NCBI RefSeq assembly: GCF_000685865.1 | Contig: NZ_JMKS01000001.1 | Location: 1 to 64,000, forward strand | Direction of reading: 5' to 3' | Source: Exiguobacterium antarcticum DSM 14480 | Lineage (GTDB): Bacteria > Bacillota > Bacilli > Exiguobacteriales > Exiguobacteriaceae | Length of the DNA: 64,000 nucleotides | Shown: one piece after another, positions 7,580-16,266 of the stretch | Layout: each line of letters starts with the position of its first letter | Numbering within the stretch: position 1 is the stretch's first letter | Program-made: the position numbers and the translations under genes | Notes under the pieces: model-generated | Told to the model about the DNA's origin: nothing | Databases searched by the model: none | The model's input: the letters and a program-made list of their open reading frames with translations, nothing else

Positions 7580-8782
7580 TCATCCGGCTTCATCCCGTCG
7601 CACGTGATCACGGGTTTTGTTACGCTTAAAGCGAATCAACAGGACCGTTGCCAGTAACCCCGTAGCGGAAAACAACACAAACACCGTCTCGATCGCAAAC
7701 ACCGTCGTCAAGTAGGAAGAAAGGGCAAAACAGATCGCGGAGCAGAGCGTCGACGCGGCGACCATCGCCGAACGAATCCGGCCCAGCAACGCATCCGGTG
7801 TCGTCTGTTGCAACAAGGTCGCAAACGGAATCCCAAACAAACTGAGTGCCATCCCAAGTAACAACATGCCACTAAAGGCAAACGGTAACGTCGTCGTCAG
7901 TCCGACCGCTAACGTAAAGACACCTTGCAATAGGATGGATAGTCGGAACATCTGTGTCAAGTCGAGTCGGTCCGCAAACCGGGCATAGAGGAGCGACATA
8001 CCGATACCACCAATGACGAGGGCCAGTTCAAGCAAGGAAAACGTGTGTGCTCCACCCTGCAGGACATCCTTCGCGAATGGGGCGAGCAAGGCATTCGCCG
8101 GTGTAATCATCCAGTTGGCGATGATCCCGAACACTAAAATCCGGATCAACCGGGCGTCCTGAAGCAAATAACGGAACCCGGCCCGCAAGTCGCTCCAATA
8201 GGTCGTTTTTTCCGCGACTGCATCAACAGACATCGACCGTAACGGGAACAACAGGAACCAGGCGATGACGTGCAGGATTGCCTCCAGTACTAAAATCGTC
8301 TCGATTGAGAATCGGGCGATCAACATCCCTCCGGCGAGGAGTCCCGCTAACGTCCCGATCCGGTCCAGGGTGCTCAAGTAGGCATTGGCGACCGGTAATT
8401 TTTCAGCATCGACGATCCGGGTCACGACCTTAAACGCCGTATTACCGCCGATGACTTGTAAAAACGTCTGGACGACGAGTAGAACCAGTAGCGGAACCAG
8501 CGTCGTTTCCGTTTGCGTCAAGAGGAACCAGACAAAAAACAATACCAGGAAACGAATCAGGACGGTCGACTTCAGCAATCGGACCGGTTCGACCCGGTCA
8601 ATCCACGGTCCGATCAAACTGGAACTGACGAAACGAATCAAAAAGACACCGCCGATCAACAAAGCCAGTTCTGCCGGTGACAACAGCTGGGCGCACGTCC
8701 AGTAGATGGCGATGTAGGAGACACTCGCCCCGACGACGGCAATCAAATCCGATGCGTAAAAATAACGAAACAAACGTGTCAT
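7580..8782 (-). CDS. MFS transporter, 400 aa
   Basis: Integral membrane protein with about 12 hydrophobic segments and length typical of the MFS drug-exporter group. The loop after helix 2 has 'GPWIDRVEPVRLL' in place of the classical motif A, as in the MFS_3/enterobactin-exporter-like branch. AAAGGAGAAG is well placed before the ATG at 8782. It stands alone, divergent from a small membrane protein gene at 9015. Substrate unknown. The 230-bp gap upstream (8783-9014) holds promoter-like AT-rich sequence but no gene. Confidence 0.85.
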   Translation of the reverse strand: MTRLFRYFYASDLIAVVGASVSYIAIYWTCAQLLSPAELALLIGGVFLIRFVSSSLIGPWIDRVEPVRLLKSTVLIRFLVLFFVWFLLTQTETTLVPLLVLLVVQTFLQVIGGNTAFKVVTRIVDAEKLPVANAYLSTLDRIGTLAGLLAGGMLIARFSIETILVLEAILHVIAWFLLFPLRSMSVDAVAEKTTYWSDLRAGFRYLLQDARLIRILVFGIIANWMITPANALLAPFAKDVLQGGAHTFSLLELALVIGGIGMSLLYARFADRLDLTQMFRLSILLQGVFTLAVGLTTTLPFAFSGMLLLGMALSLFGIPFATLLQQTTPDALLGRIRSAMVAASTLCSAICFALSSYLTTVFAIETVFVLFSATGLLATVLLIRFKRNKTRDHVRRDEAG

Positions 8783-9014
8783 CCGCTTCTCCTTTCACTT
8801 TCACCATATGGATCATACAGTCAGGTTTTTACTTTTTATCAGTTTACACTTTTTTACATAAGACGCCTAGTTGGGAAATGCTTTTTTACAAAATTGGAAC
8901 TAGCCGACATCGTTTCGTCATATTGTGTTCATCTTGTTATCGACTTCTCATCGGACTGTAACGAAGATTGTAGCGTTTGTCCTCTATACTAAAAGCAGAA
9001 GGAAGTGAATAACC

Positions 9015-9317
9015 ATGAGAATGCATACACGAACGGTTTCCCATCATCAATCGACCGACCATCCGTCTGAGTCACGGCTTGGTTATTACTTTTTACTCAT
9101 CGTCTTGCCGCTTGGACTCGCCCATTTGGCGCAGTCACTAGTCCCCGTGACCCATTCGCCTCAATCGATCTTTTTATCCGTACTTACGGTGTGCGCGATC
9201 GGTCTTTTTTCGATTCTAGGGAGTCGGACCGAGGGCAGCCCCAAAACAACCTTTTTCAGCTACGCGCTGTTTTTAGTCGTCAGTTTATTGTCGACCTTTG
9301 CCATGCCCCTGATTTGA
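9015..9317 (+). CDS. hypothetical membrane protein, 100 aa
   Basis: A 100-residue protein with a polar His/Ser-rich N-terminus (about 1-22) and three hydrophobic segments (about 24-46, 53-70, 80-99). GAAGGAAGTG precedes the ATG, and a TATACT element sits about 30 bases upstream. Family not recognised. Confidence 0.6.
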   Translation: MRMHTRTVSHHQSTDHPSESRLGYYFLLIVLPLGLAHLAQSLVPVTHSPQSIFLSVLTVCAIGLFSILGSRTEGSPKTTFFSYALFLVVSLLSTFAMPLI

Positions 9318-9342
9318 TGTGAAAACATATGTAAAAACATAC

Positions 9343-9366
9343 CTGATTCGGATCCGTCCGAATCAG
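9343..9366. repeat. perfect 10-bp inverted repeat, 4-base spacer
   Basis: CTGATTCGGA at 9343-9352 is repeated inverted at 9357-9366. No T run follows directly on the plus strand, so it may be a transcript-end stabiliser or an operator. It sits between two convergent genes, just before a proper terminator. Confidence 0.5.
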
Positions 9367-9377
9367 ACAGACTCAAC

Positions 9378-9420
9378 AAAACCAGCCTCTCGCAAAAGCG
9401 GGAGACTGGTTTTGTTTTGT
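9378..9420. terminator. bidirectional terminator
   Basis: AAACCAGcCTC...GAGaCTGGTTT forms a long stem with two mismatches and is flanked by A-rich and TTTTGTTTTGTT sequence. It lies between the convergent genes ending at 9317 and 9424. Confidence 0.75.
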
Positions 9421-9423
9421 TCT

Positions 9424-10182
9424 TCAGTTGTTCGCACCGACATACGTAAAGAGTGGTCCCCGAAGTTCAAACGAATAATCTTCGGCGTTGACGATGCCGA
9501 CGATGGCGTCACTGTCGAGCAACTGGTCGAGGAATCCTGCCATCTCGGCTGCCGTGTGGTACTTCGCGACGTGTTTGCTGTAATCAAATCCAGCTTCCCC
9601 ACGCGAACGGTCCGCAAATTCCGTTTCCGTCGCAGCAGGCGCCAAGACTTTCGCCCGCAGTTTCGCACCGGACTGTTTCAGTTCCTGGGCGAGTCCTTCC
9701 GTGTAGGCACTGACATAAAACTTCGTCGCACAATACGTGACGGCGTTCGGGACAATCCGGTAGCCGCCGCCGGACGAGACGTTCAAGACGGTTGTTCCTT
9801 CGACATCGTGGTAGTCGTGGACATACAGACTCGTCAAGACCGTCAACGCCTCGATGTTCAGACGGAGCATCTTCTCGATTTTTGAGACCGATACGTCCTT
9901 GACGTTGTCAAAATCACCAAAGCCGGCGTTGTTGATCCACGTCTCGATATCGAGGTCTTTTAGCGAGGCATACAATTCATGGACGTTCGCCGACTCCGTC
10001 AAGTCGACGGACCGTAAGATGACATCGCTGTCCGGTGCAAGAGCTTTGACTTCGTCGCGTAGTTTTTCGAGTTCGTCTGTCCGGCGGGCGACGAGGACAA
10101 GCGATTTTCCTTTTTGCGCGAGCACTTTCGCCGTTTCGTATCCGATGCCTGAGCTGGCTCCTGTAATGACTGTGTATTTCAT
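9424..10182 (-). CDS. short-chain dehydrogenase/reductase (SDR)
   Basis: A 252-residue classical SDR oxidoreductase. The Rossmann cofactor motif 'TGASSGIG' is at residues 7-14, 'NNAG' is mid-protein, and the active-site 'S..YCATK' supplies Ser, Tyr and Lys. 'RR' after beta-2 suggests NADP(H) preference. The substrate cannot be predicted. It is divergent from a MerR-family regulator, and its promoter has the 19-bp spacer and central palindrome typical of MerR-controlled genes, so it is probably the regulator's target. Confidence 0.88.
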   Translation of the reverse strand: MKYTVITGASSGIGYETAKVLAQKGKSLVLVARRTDELEKLRDEVKALAPDSDVILRSVDLTESANVHELYASLKDLDIETWINNAGFGDFDNVKDVSVSKIEKMLRLNIEALTVLTSLYVHDYHDVEGTTVLNVSSGGGYRIVPNAVTYCATKFYVSAYTEGLAQELKQSGAKLRAKVLAPAATETEFADRSRGEAGFDYSKHVAKYHTAAEMAGFLDQLLDSDAIVGIVNAEDYSFELRGPLFTYVGANN

Positions 10183-10215
10183 CTGTAATTCCCCATTTCT
10201 GTTTGGTATAGTGAA

Positions 10216-10246
10216 AGCCTACACGTTAGAGTGAACTCTAAGTCAA
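10216..10246 (-). promoter_or_regulatory. MerR-type promoter of the SDR gene, 19-bp spacer
   Basis: On the minus strand TTGACT (10246-10241) and TAGGCT (10221-10216) are 19 bases apart, longer than the usual 17. The spacer contains the palindrome TTAGAGTGAACTCTAA (10226-10241). This is the hallmark of promoters activated by MerR-family untwisting, and the merR-type gene starts next door. Confidence 0.65.
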
Positions 10247-10265
10247 GCAAGAAAGGTGGTACGAC

Positions 10266-10658
10266 ATGTATACGATTTCTGAAATCAGTCAGTTGACAAA
10301 GACGACGGCCCATACGATCCGGTATTACGAAAAAGAAGGTTTGTTGTTCCCGACCCGGACGGCGAGCGGTATCCGGCGGTATGACGACACCCAGCTCAAC
10401 TGGCTCCGCTTCGTCCTGCGTCTGCGGGCGACCCATATGCCGATCGAACAGATCCGGGAATATGTCGAACTGTTTCTTGCTTCGTCCGAGACGCATGATA
10501 CATCTCTCGAGCGGCTCCGCCTCCTTGAAGTCCATCAGCAAAACGTGCGCGACCAGCTCGCTGAACTCGCACAAACGGAACAGCTGATTGCGGACAAGAT
10601 TGCCGCTTACCGTAAGCTTCATCCCTCTGTTGCACCGGAAGCGTTCCGCTCCACTTAA
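10266..10658 (+). CDS. MerR family transcriptional regulator
   Basis: A 130-residue regulator with the MerR winged-helix at the N-terminus ('MYTISEISQLTKTTAHTIRYYEKEGLL' region, split by wing residues 'SGIRRYDD') and a C-terminal helix for dimerisation (about 75-120). No metal-binding cysteines are visible, so it probably belongs to the AdhR/stress-responsive subgroup sensing aldehydes or similar. GAAAGGTGG precedes the ATG. It is divergent from the SDR gene with the MerR-type promoter between them; its 3' end overlaps the convergent aldolase gene by four bases. Confidence 0.9.
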   Translation: MYTISEISQLTKTTAHTIRYYEKEGLLFPTRTASGIRRYDDTQLNWLRFVLRLRATHMPIEQIREYVELFLASSETHDTSLERLRLLEVHQQNVRDQLAELAQTEQLIADKIAAYRKLHPSVAPEAFRST

Positions 10659-11725
10659 GAAAACATCTGGTCCAGCTGTTCGAACACCTCGTTTAAACGG
10701 TCGGTCGCAAGTTTCCCGTAAGCATCCCCGAGACTGATTTCTGTTGAACAATACCCGTCTTTGTCGACGAGGTAACCGACAAGACCAATGCCCGTCGTTT
10801 CCTGAATCTGTTCGAGCTTAGGGGAGACCTCATCCGACTGCCCCGAAAAATGCAGGTGGAACATGTTCGAGACAGGGACTTCCGGCGTCGTGAAGACACC
10901 CGGCAACGCATTAAACCGTTCCGCCAGTTGTTTCGCGTTTTCATAATACTGACCCATCCGGTCTTTCCGGAGTTCATAATAATGGTCGGCTGAGACGATA
11001 TACGGATAAAGACTGATCAAATCCCCGCCGTACCGTCGTTTCCAAATCCGCGCCGTTTGACAAAAGGCCGCCGGTCCCGCGAGTATCGCCCCGGCAATCC
11101 CGCCGAGTCCTTTATAAAACGAGATGTAGACGCTGTCGAACAAGGCGGCTATTTCCGCTGCCGTCTTTTGATAATAGGGCAACATCTCAAACAAACGGGC
11201 ACCATCCAAATGAAGACGAATCCCCCGTTCGCGGCAATGCCGACTGATGGCTTCCAGTTCCGTAAATGTCGGGGCGACCCCGCCAATCTCGCGTTGCGGG
11301 AGTTCAAGCAACAGACAGGCAATCTCCGGCAAGGCCTTGATCTCGTCAAGCGTCATCAGCCGGTCCGCCTCGCCGACCAGCAGTGTCTGGATCGGATGAA
11401 GTTCCTTCAGACCGTCCTGTTCATGGATCTCGAGATGACAGAGCGGGTGATAGGCGACGGTCCGGTTCCCCGTCTCGTCGGACCAGATCCGTAAGGCGAT
11501 TTGCTGTGCCATCGTCCCACTCGGGAAAAAGACCGCCTCTTCCATCCCGAGTAGGTCTGCCATCTTCTGTTCGAACGGTTCGATGAAGGGACCGGTACCG
11601 TACTGATCGCTTGAACGTCCGTCTTCGATTGCCGCGAACGCTGCGGTTAAGACGCCGACATTCCGTTTGCCATGGCCACTGACCTGTCCTGTAGATTGTT
11701 GAAAGGTCGTTCGTAATCGACTCAT
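10655..11725 (-). CDS. threonine aldolase / beta-eliminating lyase family PLP enzyme
   Basis: A 356-residue cytoplasmic PLP enzyme of fold type I, the length of low-specificity L-threonine aldolases. 'EAVFFPSGTMAQQIAL' matches the cofactor-phosphate region, 'HLDGARLFE' holds the Asp that contacts the PLP ring, and 'SFYKGLGG' contains the Schiff-base Lys. It should cleave L-threonine or a beta-hydroxy amino acid to glycine and an aldehyde, though close relatives have other substrates. GGAGGTTTT precedes the ATG. It is monocistronic. Confidence 0.82.
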   Translation of the reverse strand: MSRLRTTFQQSTGQVSGHGKRNVGVLTAAFAAIEDGRSSDQYGTGPFIEPFEQKMADLLGMEEAVFFPSGTMAQQIALRIWSDETGNRTVAYHPLCHLEIHEQDGLKELHPIQTLLVGEADRLMTLDEIKALPEIACLLLELPQREIGGVAPTFTELEAISRHCRERGIRLHLDGARLFEMLPYYQKTAAEIAALFDSVYISFYKGLGGIAGAILAGPAAFCQTARIWKRRYGGDLISLYPYIVSADHYYELRKDRMGQYYENAKQLAERFNALPGVFTTPEVPVSNMFHLHFSGQSDEVSPKLEQIQETTGIGLVGYLVDKDGYCSTEISLGDAYGKLATDRLNEVFEQLDQMFS

Positions 11726-11856
11726 CTGAAAACCTCCATTTTTTTAGGAAATAATGACTATTTTTTGAAAAAACAAAACCTTTTGACGATGAATTTGCTA
11801 TACTCAGTTGAGATTCATTCATCATCCGTTTTTTGCGGCAAAAAAAGAGGTGCTTC

Positions 11857-12527
11857 ATGCTGACATCCATCCGACTGAAACTTGGATTATTCCTTTCTGT
11901 CGTCCTGCTGATCTTGTTACTGATCAAATCATTTGTCCCACGCCTATTGACTCACGTTGTTTCTCTTTTCGACAGCCAAACCGAACTTTCCTGTACGACG
12001 CGTTGTGGCGACTCCTACGAGCTGTCACTTCCTTCCGAACCACTCACGCTCACTCTTGATCCGATCATTGATGTCGTCGCAACCGAACCGGAGCCGGCAT
12101 TTTTACGGACGGTTTTGATTCCTTGGTCGTCGCACCGCCCTATCCGTTCATCTTCATCTTACTTGTCTTCGCAACAGCCGCCCTGATCGCCTACTACATA
12201 AAAATCGTCCGGCCAATACGCTTCCAACCGATTCACTTTGCGACCAGTCGCGTTCAGGTCTTGCATTATCCGGATCACCATTTGCCGGCAGAAGACATCC
12301 GCCAACATATGCTGTTGTTCAACCGTCGGCTACCGGAGCCGTTACAACGACGAGATCAGGAAACGATGACGGAATGGTTTGACCGGATTGAATTCCCGTC
12401 ACCGGTCAGTCCCCATTATTTAGAAGTCCGATACAGTGACAAATTTTCTGTACCCGCTCATCAATTGACGTTTTTCAAACAGACGACGGAAGATTTTTTA
12501 CGTCATGTCGGTTCGATGACCGTCTGA
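11857..12527 (+). pseudogene. membrane protein gene split by a frameshift
   Basis: Two adjacent open frames fit one protein of about 223 residues. The first starts at ATG 11857 after AGAGGTG, with a TG-extended -10 (TATACT at 11799-11804) upstream; it encodes one membrane helix and an extracytoplasmic stretch with paired cysteines. After residue ~80 the downstream frame continues sensibly (a second helix 'FIFILLVFATAALIAYY', then a soluble domain to 12527) if one base is added to the run of five T at 12100-12104. The downstream part alone has only a TTG start and no ribosome binding site. Family unknown. It may be mutation or sequencing error. Confidence 0.6.
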
Positions 12528-12575
12528 TGTCCATGTACTTGTCTTTGACAACGTGCATCGAAATCAGACGGTTTT
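12520..12575 (+). terminator. terminator overlapping the 3' end of the frameshifted gene
   Basis: CCGTCTGAT (12520-12528) pairs with ATCAGACGG (12563-12571), followed by TTTTG. The loop is long. The stop codon lies inside the left arm. Confidence 0.5.
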
Positions 12576-12736
12576 GTGTAGTTCTTCTAACAAATTCCCT
12601 AAAAATCCAATTTCCGGTCACTTTTTAAGGCACAACTGATATTTTTCAAAAAAGATGGGTAATATAGACTATATAGTTAAGTAACAGCATATATTTTTTT
12701 GAACTGTTTTTCGGGAAGAGAGCGAGGCGAAACGAG

Positions 12737-13033
12737 ATGATTTCAGCACAAGAAGCATACTTCATCAAGAATGGTTTGAATGAACGTTTTCAAGACCCTC
12801 GAATCGACTGTGATTTTTCAATTTTCTCGCTTGAACCGTTTCAACTCTTGTTACATGTTCACGATGAAGAAATGGATGAATTGAGTACGGAAACCCGGTA
12901 TGTCTTGAGTCGAGAAATTCGGTCCCAATTGAATCAACTTGATGCAAAAGTTGGTGGGACACCGGTCAAGACCGTGTTCGTCATTTCTGCTCCGTTGATT
13001 TCCGACCATTCCTATTGTGTGATTTTGCAATGA
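12737..13033 (+). CDS. hypothetical protein, 98 aa
   Basis: A 98-residue soluble acidic protein with no signal peptide or membrane helix. The pattern suggests an alpha/beta domain ending in a hydrophobic strand 'TVFVISAPLI'. A GAGG lies ten bases before the ATG. I do not recognise the family. It is monocistronic, with a strong terminator downstream. The 208 bp upstream (12528-12736) contain only the preceding terminator and AT-rich promoter-like sequence. Confidence 0.6.
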   Translation: MISAQEAYFIKNGLNERFQDPRIDCDFSIFSLEPFQLLLHVHDEEMDELSTETRYVLSREIRSQLNQLDAKVGGTPVKTVFVISAPLISDHSYCVILQ

Positions 13034-13044
13034 TTCGATGACCA

Positions 13045-13091
13045 ACAAAGAGCTCTGACCCCATCTTCTGGATGAGATCAGAGCTCTTTGT
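13045..13091. terminator. bidirectional terminator
   Basis: A 14-bp perfect stem (13045-13058 with 13078-13091) between convergent genes ending at 13033 and 13098. Confidence 0.75.
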
Positions 13092-13097
13092 CATACA

Positions 13098-14240
13098 TCA
13101 ACTGGCTTCATGGCTCGAAATTTGGTTTCGTCCACTTGCTTTCGCTCGGTACAACGCTTGATCGGCCAGAATGATCAAATCCCCTTCCGACAAAGTATCA
13201 TCCGGTCGGACGACCGCGACTCCGATGCTGACACTGAGTTGACAAAGCGGTTGATAAGCGGCATGTTCGATGTTCAACTGTAAGATTTCACTGCGAATCC
13301 GTTCCGCGACCTGTTTGACGTGATCCGCCTGTTCCGTCAAGATGACGGCAAACTCCTCTCCGCCGTACCGGGAGACGAGACCGTACTCACTCGCATGTTT
13401 CTTTAACGAGTCAGCGACTTTCTCGAGACACCAGTCCCCTTTCAAGTGACCGTACGTATCGTTATAGAGCTTGAATTCATCGACATCCACTAAAATCAAG
13501 GCAACGTCCGTCTGCTGTTCCTTCGCCACCCTGAACGACGTCTCCAGATGTTCGTCAAACGCCCGTCGGTTCGGAATTCCCGTCAAGGCGTCATGCAACG
13601 ATCGATGGATCAACGTCTGTTTGCTTCGTTCGAGCCGGATTGTCTGCAGGAAGGCCATCAGCAGCAAAACGGCAACACTGACGACGATGACGATGACCCA
13701 TTTTGCTGAGGCCGAGGCGGCTTTCGAACGATCCGTTGCCTCTTGAATGATGTTATCGATGTCTTGGCGAATCTTGGCGTTGATCGGACGGAACTGGTTG
13801 ATATAGTCCATGCCACTGTAGCGTTTCAGCGTCGCTCGTTCCACTTGGTTATCTTGGATCCAGCTAATTTGCTGTTCGTAAAAACCGTCCGTCCGTTGAA
13901 TCAACGGGATCGCTTCTTCTGTCAATAATTGTTTCATGATCGGATGACGCTGATCGAGCATTCTTAGCCACGCAATCGTCTCCTTGAGTTCAGCGTTTGT
14001 CGTTTTGAATTGTTGGAAGGTTTGGTCATTTTGATTGAGCAAATAACTCCGGACCGTCAATTCCTGGTCAAGCAACAACGGGAACAGTTGGGACGCCGCG
14101 TTTGAGATCGGTATCGCCTCCGTGATGATCCGGTCGTTTTCTTGTTCGATTTTTAAAAAGGCATTATAACTCCAGATGCTTGTAAACAATAAAGAAAACA
14201 ATGCCAGCAGCAGGTAAAGTTGCAACGTCGATAGTTTCAA
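13098..14240 (-). CDS. membrane-bound GGDEF diguanylate cyclase
   Basis: A 380-residue sensor: an N-terminal membrane helix (about 6-24), an extracellular all-helical region of ~150 residues resembling CHASE3/four-helix-bundle sensors, a second helix (about 178-198), then a C-terminal GGDEF domain with the active-site signature 'YGGEEF'. It should make c-di-GMP from two GTP. No RxxD inhibitory site is visible before the signature, so product inhibition may be absent. The start is a TTG after AAGAGGTC; no good ATG is available. It is monocistronic. Confidence 0.88.
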   Translation of the reverse strand: MKLSTLQLYLLLALFSLLFTSIWSYNAFLKIEQENDRIITEAIPISNAASQLFPLLLDQELTVRSYLLNQNDQTFQQFKTTNAELKETIAWLRMLDQRHPIMKQLLTEEAIPLIQRTDGFYEQQISWIQDNQVERATLKRYSGMDYINQFRPINAKIRQDIDNIIQEATDRSKAASASAKWVIVIVVSVAVLLLMAFLQTIRLERSKQTLIHRSLHDALTGIPNRRAFDEHLETSFRVAKEQQTDVALILVDVDEFKLYNDTYGHLKGDWCLEKVADSLKKHASEYGLVSRYGGEEFAVILTEQADHVKQVAERIRSEILQLNIEHAAYQPLCQLSVSIGVAVVRPDDTLSEGDLIILADQALYRAKASGRNQISSHEAS

Positions 14241-14383
14241 GTTCAGTCTGACCTCTTTCTTGTCCGTCGCCTCGACTTACGACCGATGACGATGCGGTGC
14301 GCTACCTTATTATCGGTATCTTGGGATCAAACCATTAGCGCTCTACTCGAAATAATGCCCGTTGTCTGCACATTCCAAACAAT

Positions 14384-14638
14384 TTACGAACTCCTTTTTG
14401 ATTTTTGTTGTTTTAATTCGCGTAACCACTCTTGTGCCTGTTCAGCGGAGTGCGTCAGATTATTATTTTTCCACCAGGCATAGATCAGACTACTTGCCCC
14501 AAGACCAGCCGTCAGAGCCGTCTCGACCTGCGGCGTCTCAAACGGAAGCCGCGTATAGCCGAGTGCGAGTAACGTCAGGTTCACGAAACTGTACAAGGGA
14601 ACGAGGAGCCGGAGTACGGCGACATACCGGCTCTTCAT
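14384..14638 (-). CDS. phage-type holin (XhlB/SPP1 holin family)
   Basis: An 84-residue membrane protein with two helices (about 8-28 and 38-56) and the C-terminal 'WWKNNNLTHSAEQAQE', which matches the 'W-K-N-N-x-x-T' signature of SPP1 and PBSX XhlB holins. Holins permeabilise the membrane so that endolysin reaches the wall. Its ATG overlaps the stop of the endolysin gene (ATGA), so translation is coupled. It is the last gene of a three-gene lysis cassette. Confidence 0.8.
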   Translation of the reverse strand: MKSRYVAVLRLLVPLYSFVNLTLLALGYTRLPFETPQVETALTAGLGASSLIYAWWKNNNLTHSAEQAQEWLRELKQQKSKRSS

Positions 14639-15297
14639 CGATCTGCTCCAAACAGGTGACGCCAGGTGACAGGACCAATCACCCCGTCCGCCTGCAAGTG
14701 ATGCCGTTGCTGAAACTGTTTCACGACCCGTGTCAATGTCGTGTCAAACCGTCCGGTCAAAGGGAGACGCAGCCGCTTTTGGATCAGCCGGATGACAGTC
14801 CCGTCCATCCAGGTCGCGGCCGGATGGAGCGGTCGCCCCGGATACCGTGGACCAAGAAGTGGTTTCGGTTGTTTATTGACGGCGTCATAGAGCTGAAAAT
14901 GCGGATAATCAGGGAAGTTGCCCCAATCGCCGCCCCACTGCATCTGGTATTGTTTCATCGCTCGGACGAGGCGCTGCAGTCGCGGATCGGGCGGTGCCAG
15001 GAATTCCGCCCGCTTGCCCCCGTCGGCATACAAAAACAAGTCGACAGCGACTCCGAAATTGTGATTCGACGCACCCCCCTTCGCATACGTGACGATTTTT
15101 CCGGGGCGTGTCCGCCCGATTGCATACAAGGCGTCCTGTTCCTGTCTTGTCCGAAAGGCTTGGGCAATCCCAATCGGTAAACCTTCTGCCGCGAGTTCCG
15201 TGATGACGGAGCGGGTGATCGCGACGACGTCCGGGTCCATCTCCTTCGTCAACTTCCGGTCCGCCTGTTCGAGTAACCAGTCAAGTGATGGTGTCAT
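14635..15297 (-). CDS. endolysin: M15 L-Ala-D-Glu peptidase plus peptidoglycan-binding domain
   Basis: A 220-residue protein. The first ~145 residues match the M15 endolysin family of A500/CwlK type: 'AQAFRTRQEQDALYAIGRT' and 'SNHNFGVAVDLFL' (zinc-binding His and Asp) and 'GGDWGNFPDYPHFQL' (catalytic Asp and second zinc His). The last ~60 residues resemble a PG_binding_1 repeat ('LQADGVIGPVTWRHL'). No signal peptide, as expected for a holin-dependent enzyme. AAGGAGG precedes the ATG, 13 bp after the upstream gene. Confidence 0.88.
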   Translation of the reverse strand: MTPSLDWLLEQADRKLTKEMDPDVVAITRSVITELAAEGLPIGIAQAFRTRQEQDALYAIGRTRPGKIVTYAKGGASNHNFGVAVDLFLYADGGKRAEFLAPPDPRLQRLVRAMKQYQMQWGGDWGNFPDYPHFQLYDAVNKQPKPLLGPRYPGRPLHPAATWMDGTVIRLIQKRLRLPLTGRFDTTLTRVVKQFQQRHHLQADGVIGPVTWRHLFGADR

Positions 15298-15310
15298 ATG
15301 ATCCTCCTTG

Positions 15311-16123
15311 TTAGATGAGTTGTGCTAACAGTTGTGCCAGTTCCGCTTGATCCGGGACTGTTTGTTCGAATTGCTGTTTCTGTTTTGCCTCGACCTGTTG
15401 TTGTTGCCTGCGTTCCCGCTCGACCCAGTCTGGTAAACGGGTCCGGTTCGTTTTGTGCCGAGCACGATGGGACCGTTGCTGACGTCGTCGTTCGTGGTCA
15501 TCAATTTCCTCAGGCGTCAACAGATGCTGCTTCTTCAACTTGTTGACAATTGCCTTGATGTAGTTGAAATGCCGGATGTTCGCCGCCGTTGCTTGTTCGA
15601 TTGCATGATGCACGACGGCATCACTGCTCTCTTGGACAAGCTGATCGAGCTGACGGCGGATTGACGGGGTGACACGTCCGATTTCAGTGTCAAAGTGCTG
15701 GACGATTTCGTTCATGGTTTCTCCACTTGGTGAAGGTGAGTGTTTTTTAAAAGTATTGTTCTTAACCCCTTTTTCTTTGGGGTCGACAGGTGGCTGACCC
15801 GCTGTCGTCTCCTGCCCCCCCTCCTGCCGAGAGACGACGCGTTCCGGCAGACAGATTCGGTAACCGTTTGACGTCTGTCCGCCGTGACGGTCAAATCGTT
15901 TGACCTTCTCGATCCATCCTTTTTCAATCAATGACTGTAGACACGTCTTGACGGTCGTCTTGCCGCACGGGACGGCGTCCGCCAGCGTCTGGTGTGACGG
16001 GAAAGCGAGTCCATCCGATCCGGCATAACTCTGGACCAGAAAATAGATCATCTTTTCATGGACGGATGAGAAGTTTGCTCCGTCGCGTAACACGTGGTGT
16101 TCGATTCGTAAGTAAGGTTGCAT
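15311..16123 (-). CDS. phage/plasmid replication-like protein: winged helix plus DnaD-type domain
   Basis: A 270-residue protein. The N-terminus (about 1-95) is a winged-helix domain of the type found in phage replisome organisers ('HQTLADAVPCGKTTVKTCLQSL'). After a polar linker, residues ~135-200 resemble the DnaD/DnaB C-terminal domain ('HFNYIKAIVNKL'). The tail is Gln- and Arg-rich, predicted coiled coil. Two AGGAGG sites lie upstream; the nearer one sets the ATG at 16123. It heads an operon with endolysin and holin, so it may now regulate that cassette. Prophage or plasmid origin is inferred. Confidence 0.7.
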   Translation of the reverse strand: MQPYLRIEHHVLRDGANFSSVHEKMIYFLVQSYAGSDGLAFPSHQTLADAVPCGKTTVKTCLQSLIEKGWIEKVKRFDRHGGQTSNGYRICLPERVVSRQEGGQETTAGQPPVDPKEKGVKNNTFKKHSPSPSGETMNEIVQHFDTEIGRVTPSIRRQLDQLVQESSDAVVHHAIEQATAANIRHFNYIKAIVNKLKKQHLLTPEEIDDHERRRQQRSHRARHKTNRTRLPDWVERERRQQQQVEAKQKQQFEQTVPDQAELAQLLAQLI

Positions 16124-16219
16124 GAATGGTTCCTCCTTTGATGTCAGGAGGGGACACCTCCTTTCTATGAAGGAATAACAGTTTCAACTATCCGTTTGTT
16201 CGAAAAAAAACAAAAAAAT

Positions 16220-16261
16220 AGGCACGGTCTTCGGAATCAACTGTTCCGAAAAGCCGTGCCT
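16220..16261 (-). terminator. strong terminator
   Basis: AGGCACGG...CCGTGCCT with an inner TTCCGA/TCGGAA stem; read on the minus strand it is followed by ATTTTTTTG. It terminates the small gene at 16267-16467. Confidence 0.8.
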
Positions 16262-16266
16262 GTCGT

